Below the pieces are notes generated by a model that worked only from the letters and a program-made list of their open reading frames with translations, was not told where the DNA came from and did no database searches. The position numbers and the translations under genes are program-made. This document shows, piece by piece, positions 45,064 to 52,500 of a stretch of 52,500 nt of DNA (the stretch's first letter is position 1; each line of letters starts with the position of its first letter). Source of the DNA: Paratrimastix pyriformis (lineage: Eukaryota; Preaxostyla; Paratrimastigidae); the NCBI GenBank assembly GCA_027972325.1, contig JAPMOS010000034.1, positions 85,001 through 137,500 on the forward strand, read 5' to 3'.

Positions 45064-48000
45064 ATGTCCCAAATGCAGAATCCCACGCCTGATCTTCCCA
45101 CGCTCTCGGTGCTTGTTCGCAATCTTGCGCCCTCTGTCACTGGTTTGTGTCATCCCTATGCTTTTCCCGTTTCTGATTCAGCTCTTTTTTTCATAGAGGC
45201 CCAACTGCGCGAGCACTTCCAGCCGCACGCGATTTCAGAAGTCTGTATTTAGTTTTCGCTGTTTTATTCTGCAGGTTTTGGGCTTGCCGCATTTGCCTTT
45301 TTCTGACAAAATGACTCATCAATTTTGTCTCCTTTTGGTTGTAGGTGAGCCTTCTGGAGCCTCTCCCTGGTGCAATGGGGGGAGTGCGTGCTGCCTTCTT
45401 GTTTTTCAACACTCCTGGTGTTGCCGAAACTATCATGTTCTCAAAGCAGAACTCCATGCTTGGTGGCCTGCCCATTGCCATTGAACCATCTCGCAAGCCT
45501 GCTCCAAGCTCGCTCCAAACCACTGTTGTTATTCGCGGCCTGCCTGCGGTCTGTTGACAATCACAATCACTTCTCGACCTTCACGTCACTTTTTCGGATG
45601 GTTCTTCTCTTAATAAAAAAAAAAAAAATGAAGGATACCACTGAAGCTCGCATTTCCCAGATTTTCCCTGGGTTCGCTCGGATTCTTCTTCTCGGCCCTC
45701 GTCCCACCAACCCCCTGTCGGCCGCCTATATCCAGGTCCGTTTTCTCGATAGCCGCTCTGTGCCGATTCCAATGCACCCTCTTCTAGTTCCGCACCGTCG
45801 CTGATTCCCAGCGCGCGCTTGAGATGAACGGTCGTGAGATGGATGGCCAAAAGCTGGTTGTTGAGGCCGCCCGCAGCTGGCCCGCTGCCTGGCTTCCTCC
45901 TCGCCTGCCTCGCCTCCGCCGCGAGCGCCGCCCTCGCGCCGCTGCTCCTGTTGGCGCCCCCGTCGCTCCGGCGCCGATTGGCCTGCCCGTTGCTGCCCTT
46001 CCCCGTCGGGCGCGCGCTCCCCGCCAGCCCCGCATGGCCATCGCCCCCGTTGCCGGCATCCCCCAGCAGCAGATGCAGATGCAACCCGCCCCCGTTGAGC
46101 ACGCCGTCGTGGTGCGCGGTATCCTGCCCCCCGTTTCCCGTGCAACGACCGATGCTCTTCGGACGGCCCTGTCTCCCTGCGGCACCATCACCCGCATCAC
46201 CCGGCTGCGCCCCCGTGGCCGCGCCCCTGCCGGTCTGGGCGGTTCTCTTTTTCGGGACTCCCTTGCTGATCCATTCCCCCTTTTTTAGGTCCCCTGCGCG
46301 ACATGCTCGTGGTCTTCGAGAAGCCCGAGGAGGTCGCCGCCGCCCTGAAGCTCACGGGCCAGATCCACCTGGTCGGCATCCCCCCGCTCCAGGTCTGTCG
46401 GCATCACCAGTCTCGCATCGGTGGCCGTTGGTTTTTCTTTCTTCTGTCCCGACGCTCAACCCATTCTTCTTCTTTTTGGGCTTGTAGTACCAGGAGCAGG
46501 AGAAGACCCCGCTGACCGTCGAGGCCTACGTCCGCCCTCCTCGCCCCGTCCCCGTTGTTCCCGCCGTGGCCGCTCCTGCCCAGCGTCTGCCTCGCGCCCC
46601 CCGTGCTCAGGTCCGCGTCCGTGTGTGGTGTGGCGCTGCCCCCGTTTCGCTGCCTGGTCGTTCGCTCTTGTTCTCAAGCAAATCCGCTTTTTCTCCTTCT
46701 GTCCAACGACAGGCTGTTCCTGTCGCCGCCGCTACCGTTCCGGCCGTTGTTGCCGCCCTCCCGACTGCCCCCCTGCGCGGTGGTCGCGTCGACCTGATGC
46801 AGGAGCTGACCCACTCCAAGCATCCTGCCATGATCATGCTGAAGCGGCTGCTCTTCACCCCACGGTCCGCCAGCCGACCTCTCCTCCCCGCCGCAAGCTC
46901 ATGCCCTCATGTAGAGTTCCGCGGAAACACCCGCGATATCTGGGCCACCGTCAAGAAGACCCCTGAGGAGAAGGCCGGCTGCGGGCTGCTGGACCTGTCC
47001 CGTTTCGTTGCCATCCTGAAGGACTGGTCCTGGGACGGCGGCTGCCACATCTGCGCCATCGCCAACACCATCTCGATGCTCCAGGCGCGCAACATTTACA
47101 CCCACGGCTACTTGATCCTCGTCGGCTCGGGGACCCCTGTCTGTTTGCCTCTGCGGGTTTTCTGTGTTCGTTTGCCCCCTCCTTGCCGCCGCTGTTGTTT
47201 TCGGGGATGAACCACATTTGTCTCGTTCGGCTGACTGGCCTGTGATCGATCACTCCAATGTTAACGGAATCTTGCTGAGAAAACACAATGTACCATCCCC
47301 CCCATCCCTCCCGCCCCCTATTTTTCGCGTCTTCATCGACTTGTGTCCCTCTCCACCAGGTGAACACCAAGGAGGACGCCGAGATGATTGCCCACCAGGC
47401 CGAGACTGCCCTGTGCCAGAACCTCCTCCCCACTGAGGCCTGCAAGATCCGCGTGCAGCACCTGGAGGCCGTTCCGGCCGTCACCAACGCCGACGGCACC
47501 GTCACCGAGGTCTGTCTCTGATTTTCTGGTGCCACCACGCCTTGAAGCTTTCCCGCATGAGGCGGCACATCTCACCCCTTCCCCCTCTTGCGCCACCCAC
47601 GTTCCGCAGGCCGTCCCCGAGAACTGGTTCGTCACCGTGGAAATCCTGCCCCAGGACCTGGTGGTCAGCTTCGCCGGCTCGGTTATGCTGTGGGACCCGC
47701 TCAACATGCGCACCGCCGAGGTGCACTCCCCTGCCGAGATCGCCATCCTGCAGGCCGAGCTCTCCCGCCACCCCCGGCAGCTCCAGGGTGCGGGCCGCCC
47801 TCTGTCCTGCGCCGCCCTGGCCGAGCAGCCCATCCTGATGCCCCCTCCCGGCCAGCGTGCCCCGATGACCCCCCTGACCCAGGCCGTCCTCCGCGACCTC
47901 CAGGTCAGTGCGCTGTTCTTCTTCTCTCATGTGGGTGTGCGTTCCCCAAGAATTGGCCCCCATCCCCACAGAGGACTGTTCTCATCATGTCTTCATCCCC

Positions 48001-50073
48001 CCCCCCCCCCCCCCCCCCGACAGGATATCGATGTCGACCTGCTGATCCGCTTCCTGTCCGACCTGCCCGCCCTGCGGGCCCCCCTGGCCCGCGATATCCC
48101 GGCCCACACCGCCCAGGGCTTCTGCGACAGCAACCGTCGGTGCGGCCCCCAGTTCGATCAGGAGATGCTCGCCATGCTGCGGGTCTGCCGCTTTCTCACG
48201 ACCTGGCGCTCATCGCTGATCCTGATGGACTTTTTTTCCCCCGCGGCAGGCCACCCACCCCACTCCTGTCGCCCCCGTCGCCCCTGCCCCCGTCGCCCCT
48301 GCCCAGCCTGAGGTCGCTGTCCCCCCAGCGGGCCAGTTCGCCTACCTGCGCGGCCTGCCCCAGGACATCACCGCCCAGGAGATCATGGCCCTGTTCCCCA
48401 AGGCCAACCTGACCCCCGAGAAGATCATCATCACCCGCGGCCCGGTCGTCCCCGTCCCCGCCGCCCCCGAGGGCGCCCCCGCCCCCGCCCCCATTGCCTC
48501 GCGCAACGCCTTTGTCGAGTTCGCCAACCCCGAGGAGTGCCGCCTGACCCTGGGCCTGCCCGCCCCCGTGGCCCCCGCGCCCGTCACCCCCGCCAACCCC
48601 GACGCGATCACCCCCCAGGCCACTCTGAACCTGCGCGACCACCAGATCGTTGCCGAGATCGCCCACAACGTCCCGCGCTCTCGCATGCCCCGCCGCCCGC
48701 GCGCCGCCCGGCCCCGCGTTGCCCATCCCCAGGGCCCCATTAACCCCGCCGCCGCCTCCGCCAACCTTGCCCTGGTGCTGGAGGGCCTCGGCCTGTGGCC
48801 CTACCAGGCGGCCCGCATTCTGTTCGGCAAGCGGCCCGCCGCCCACATCAAGGTCTGGCGGCGCACACACACCGCCGGCCCCTTTGTCCATTCTACATCC
48901 ACCGTGACTGATCATCATTTCCACTTCACCCACCACCCCAGGTGACCATTGAGGACCCCAACGCCGAGGAGCCCGTCCTCAACAAGGGCCTGGCCGAGCT
49001 GCTGTCGGTCGAGTTCCTCGACAGCCTCTGCCTCTGCATGTCCGAGAGCTGCCAGGAGCCCCTGAAGTCCACCTCGCCCGCCGTCATGCGCGCCGCCCTG
49101 GTGGAGACCCTGGTCAACGCCATTGCCCACAGCGATTACCACGGTGGCCGGCTGCCCAACATTGAGCTGCACATCCGGGGCGACAGCGTCACCGTGACCA
49201 ACGACATTGTCACCAGCCAGGCCAGCCTGTTCGCCCACGGGAACGTCATGCGCGCCCTGCCGATGTCCGTCAACCCGATCATGACCCAGTTCTTCGTCCG
49301 CTGCGGCCTGATGAAGGGCCTCGGCCTCGGCCGCCAGGAGATCTACCTGAGCTCCATCAAGAACGGCGCCCCCCTGCCCAAGACCGAGGTTTGTGTGGCC
49401 CCCCGTGCCGTTCCTTTGTTGCTGTCGTTGTCATTGTCGTTTTGAGCCCGCTTCATCGATGCTGGCTCTCCGCTCTTCCCTCGCACCGCACCGCAGATTA
49501 CCCACGTGGCCATGCCCATCTCGATGCCCAAGGAGGAGACCCCTCGCCAGCCCCACATGCAGTGGAGCGTCACCCTGTACAGCGCGCCCCACCCCCAGGC
49601 CCCCACCTCGGTCTTCACGGACATTGCCACCCGGCTGCGTGCCCGCTTCCCCGAGACCCAGGACGACCTGCTGATGGACTCGATCCTGCTCATCTGCGCC
49701 GAGCTGTGCGCCGAGCCCATGCGCCTCCGCAACACCCCCCAGCAGCAGCCCGCGGTCTGTTTCTGTTTGGATCCTCCTGCCTGTCCTCTTGTCTCGCCTC
49801 CTTTCTCCGCCTTTCCCCTTACTGATCCGTTCCACCGCGCCTCCTCCTCCCCCTCAGACCAAGCCGGCCACCCGCCCTCTGAACTCGGTCGTGTCCTTCG
49901 TCGGGGCCTTCTTCCAGCGCGACCTGGAGGGCTGCGCCTCTCGCCTGCAGGGCGAGGCTCCCTTCCTGGTCTCGGTCTCCGAAGCCGCCGCCGGCGAGGA
50001 GCCTGCCTCCTGGATCCAGCTGGCCGACTGGGCCTGGGATCTCATCCGCCAGCACCCCACCTTCCACTTCTAA
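45064..50073 (+). CDS. RRM protein fused to Schlafen/AlbA_2 plus HATPase_c_4 module
   Basis: Fifteen exons: 45064-45142, 45197-45240, 45345-45548, 45634-45735, 45788-46232, 46289-46392, 46488-46610, 46713-47138, 47360-47509, 47610-47903, 48024-48182, 48250-48852, 48942-49388, 49497-49754 and 49858-50073; all in phase, 1,217 residues. RRM-like folds lie at about 14-93 (LSVLVRNLAP, AAFLFFNT), 101-175 (TVVIRGLPADTT, AYIQFRTVADS), 245-330 (VVVRGILPPVS, MLVVFEKPEE) and 735-815 (FAYLRGLPQDIT, NAFVEFANPEE). Residues ~434-630 resemble AlbA_2: VEFRGN, CHICAIANT, GYLILVG, NWFVTVEIL. Residues ~870-1050 resemble the second half of bacterial COG2865 proteins: ARILFGKRPAAHIKV, then MRAALVETLVNAIAHSDYHG and HIRGDSVTVTND. 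Linkers are Pro/Ala-rich. Probably an RNA-binding protein; the biochemical role is unknown. Confidence 0.8.
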
Positions 50074-50382
50074 GCGCTCACCAGCGGGCACGCTGAGGGG
50101 GTGAAGTGAAGGAGTTCGGGGGTGACCCCAGCCGCCGACGTTCCCCCGGTGGCGAAGGCTCCCCCCTCATGCAGAACGGCCCTTCCCCGAGCAGAGGACC
50201 GTTTCTTTTTGCCCTTTTTGTGTTGTTTTAACAAAGACACATTGTTGATTGGTGTTCCGCATGACGACGTTCGGAGGAAGGCGGTGGGGTGCGGGATTGT
50301 TCATCCGCGATGACCCGATGACCTTGTGGGTTCAACCCGTTGGGTTCGCGAGACTTTCCAGGCGAAGAGCTGGGCACAATGG
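50074..50382. other. Intergenic region
   Basis: About 310 bp between two plus-strand genes. Contains TTTTTGCCCTTTTTGTGTTGTTTTA-like T-rich sequence near 50205-50230 that could be the 3' end of the RRM-AlbA gene. No gene seen. Confidence 0.5.
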
Positions 50383-52215
50383 ATGACTGAACGCCACCTG
50401 AGGCAGCTCCGTTCACGTGCCCAAGACGGGCTCCTCGATCTCGGGCTCCTCGAAAAGTGCGCTCCAGAGGGAGCCGCGCCATTTCCCATCGCCAACCTTC
50501 AAACACAGATCTTGGACTGTCCGTCATCCAGCCAGCCTCGCATAACCATTTAATTCGTTCAGTTTTTTCGACCTGCTCTCCGAGGATTTTGGTGCACTCG
50601 ATCCGTTGGTCAAATCATCAACCACGACCCCTCGTTTTGAAAGAGAGTCTGTTTGAGCTTCTTTAGTTGGCTCACTTTGTATGCGTTCATTCAGCGGATC
50701 TCTCCGCCATCTCGCCGGCTCTCCTGGCCAAGCGCAATCTCATGCTGCAGTTCTACTCGTGCCTCCCCCCAGACTCACACATTCTGCACATCGGGTCGGG
50801 TCTTTGGATGGACGATCTCCTCCTGACGGCGGCTGAGCTTCACCCGACCATCCAATTTACCGCCATTGACCCGCTCTATCAGCCCACTTACCGCTTTCAA
50901 CTCCTTCGTGGCCCCTGCGGTCCCCAGGTTGACATGGCGCTCGCTTTGGATGAATATATCTCCTCGGGCACTATTCCCTCGGTGCCACTCGACAGGCTCG
51001 GTCCCATCGTCGAGGTCTCCTTCCCCGATGGTGATGGTGATGCCGCCGGGATGGTGTCTCCGCCGGGGTATACGACCCAGCTGCTCCCTCCGGGCGATGT
51101 ATCTCCCGTTGCGGTTCGTACCCCACCCGCCACATCTGTTTGTGAAGAGAAATGAAGAGAAATGAAGGGATCAGAGGTCAGAGTGCGACAATCGCCCAAA
51201 TTCTCCATGCCTGGGTCACCAGTAACGCATGCCACGGCCGGACCCTCCCTCCCGCACACCGTTGCACAGGTTTTCGTCCAAATTATGTTTGACCCACGTC
51301 CACCAACACACAACACATCCGCCACGGCCGGACCCTCCCGCACTCCAATGTTCAGGCACACCCTCGCACTGTCCGCACGCCTGCAGAACTCTCTGCGCGC
51401 CGGGCGGATCCCGGCCAACCTGCACTGCATCCCATCGGCCTTCCCCCTGCCCCCGGCCGTGGAGAAGTGGGACCTGTCGCCCGCCCCCGTGAGCCTGGTC
51501 TTCATCGCAGGCCTCTGGCCGCCCCTGGGTAGCCCCGGTCCGCCCTCTTTTCGTTTTGCCCTCACAGCCCGCACAGCCCGCACTCCTTGTGCAAGCTCTG
51601 GGGCGGGGCGGTGAAAAAGAGCTCGCTTCTTTGTGAAAAAGAGCTCGCTTCTTTGTGAAAAAGAGCCCGCTTCTTTGTGAAAAAGAGCTCACTTCTTTTT
51701 CGCCCCTCCTGACAACTCCGCATCCCCGACGCGCAGAAGCGGCCCTCTGGGACCAGACGATCCACCGTCTTCTGACCCGTCGCGGCCGACAGCAGCCCGC
51801 CTCGGGTTCCAGCCGTTCTGCCTCTGCCTCTGCCTCAGCCAGCAGCAGCACAGCCGGGCTCCCCGGGTGGTTCGTGGACTGGAGCGACCTGCCGCAGGAC
51901 TGGCCCCGGCCCCTTGCGCCATCATCGATGCCTGGCAGCCCCGCTCTGCGCCTGCTGCCTCAAATCCCATCCTTGAATCCCCCGTCGCCCCCGCCCGAGG
52001 TCGACCCCGGAACGGAGGTGGATCGCGCCCCCCTGTCAGGCCCACATTTTCTGGTGCCCATCCCGGAGACGGCCTCGGATGACGAGGGGAAGAGGAGCGA
52101 GCCGGGGGCCCATTGGAAGCACCCCGGGTTTGTGGCCTGGGGCGTGGTGGCCAGCGGTAGACAGTACCCTGAGCAGGCGGCCGTCTTCGATGCCCTTCGG
52201 TGCCCTTTCTGCTGA
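50383..52215 (+). CDS. Uncharacterised protein with a methyltransferase-like Rossmann segment
   Basis: Exons 50383-50518, 50563-50646, 50695-51113, 51270-51528 and 51737-52215; in phase, 458 residues. The central part HILHIGSGLWMDDLLLTAAE with IQFTAIDPLY has the glycine-rich motif I and acidic post-I residue of class I SAM methyltransferases, though the loop (GSGLW) is not the usual GxGxG. Upstream helices (SPALLAKRNLMLQFYSCL) fit the cap before motif I. A variable region with Ser/Ala repeats encoded by CTCTGCCTC units follows, and the end reads HPGFVAWGVVASGRQ. Function not recognised; a methyltransferase is the best guess. The fourth intron holds four 22 bp repeats. Confidence 0.55.
51611..51698. 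repeat. 22-bp tandem repeat, four copies, intronic
   Basis: Four units of GTGAAAAAGAGCTCGCTTCT (plus TT) at 51611, 51633, 51655 and 51677, with one or two substitutions in the later units. Each unit is an imperfect palindrome centred on GAGCTC. Confidence 0.9.
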
Positions 52216-52500
52216 GAGGCTTCGCAGATTGGCCGGTTCGGGTGGGCTTCTCGTTGACGATCTGATTCCAACAAGATCCCCAAACGGGATGATGCGGTGT
52301 TCGTGTCGTCCAGGGGCCTGGGCACCTGGGGTCCCACGCGCTTTCCAACTACAGGCGGATCTCCTCGTTCCGACAGCATGCGAATGCCGACGTCCCACTG
52401 ACACAGCCAGATGAGGACACGTTGTCTTCTGCATGTCGGACGAGGTGGAGCAAACTCGTCCTGGGCGGAACGAACACAAAAAAGGAAAACCGTGAAGACG
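52216..52500. other. End of window, no gene identified
   Basis: About 285 bp after the stop codon at 52213-52215. Frames on both strands are short and show no recognisable motif. A minus-strand frame reading CSFRPGRVCSTSSD is not convincing. Confidence 0.4.

Overview
The window is nuclear DNA of a GC-rich, intron-rich microbial eukaryote. Protein genes are split by many short introns of about 47-120 bases and a few long introns packed with CAT/ATC, CAA, CCA and poly-C/poly-G tracts. Reading frames become continuous family-length proteins only after splicing, and exon phases agree at nearly every junction I could place. An intron-bearing carbamate kinase, the ATP-forming enzyme of the arginine deiminase pathway, suggests a lineage of anaerobic or microaerophilic protists (metamonad or amoebozoan type) or an alga. 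This placement is an inference and I cannot name the species.

Left part (1-14.7 kb): the 3' end of an M1 aminopeptidase (+) with a 2.5 kb repeat-filled intron; carbamate kinase (-), complete in five exons; a two-helix membrane protein with a long proline-rich tail (+, 5' end not found); and two tandem F-box/LRR-like paralogues (-) sharing a five-codon first exon and an upstream motif.

Middle (14.76-27.7 kb): one giant gene (+) for a TIMELESS/Tof1 replication-fork protection protein, 16 exons and about 2,176 residues. Two tRNA genes lie antisense inside its introns: an intact tRNA-Ala(GGC), and a tRNA-Leu(CAG) split in its D-loop by a 2.19 kb foldback transposon with 560 bp inverted repeats and a 3 bp target duplication. 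A tandem-repeat zone and a (CCGAA)n array follow.

Right part (28.5-52.2 kb): a SAM-dependent methyltransferase (-); a 1.1 kb element with short inverted ends; a thioredoxin-fold WCPPC protein (+); a TPR plus MYND zinc-finger protein broken up by microsatellite-laden introns (+); a DHHC palmitoyltransferase (-); an eight-helix tetraspanin-like protein (-); an acyltransferase-3-like membrane protein (-); ribosome production factor RPF1 (+); a 1,217-residue protein fusing RRM domains to a Schlafen/AlbA_2 plus HATPase_c_4 module (+); and a second methyltransferase-like protein (+).

The genes are a normal mixed housekeeping set and show no operon-like logic. Points that stand out: the RRM-AlbA_2-RRM-HATPase fusion; the antisense tRNA genes inside TIMELESS introns, one broken by a transposon; and a strongly biased 5' splice site, GTCTGT/GTCCGT, with a pyrimidine at +3 in nearly all introns.
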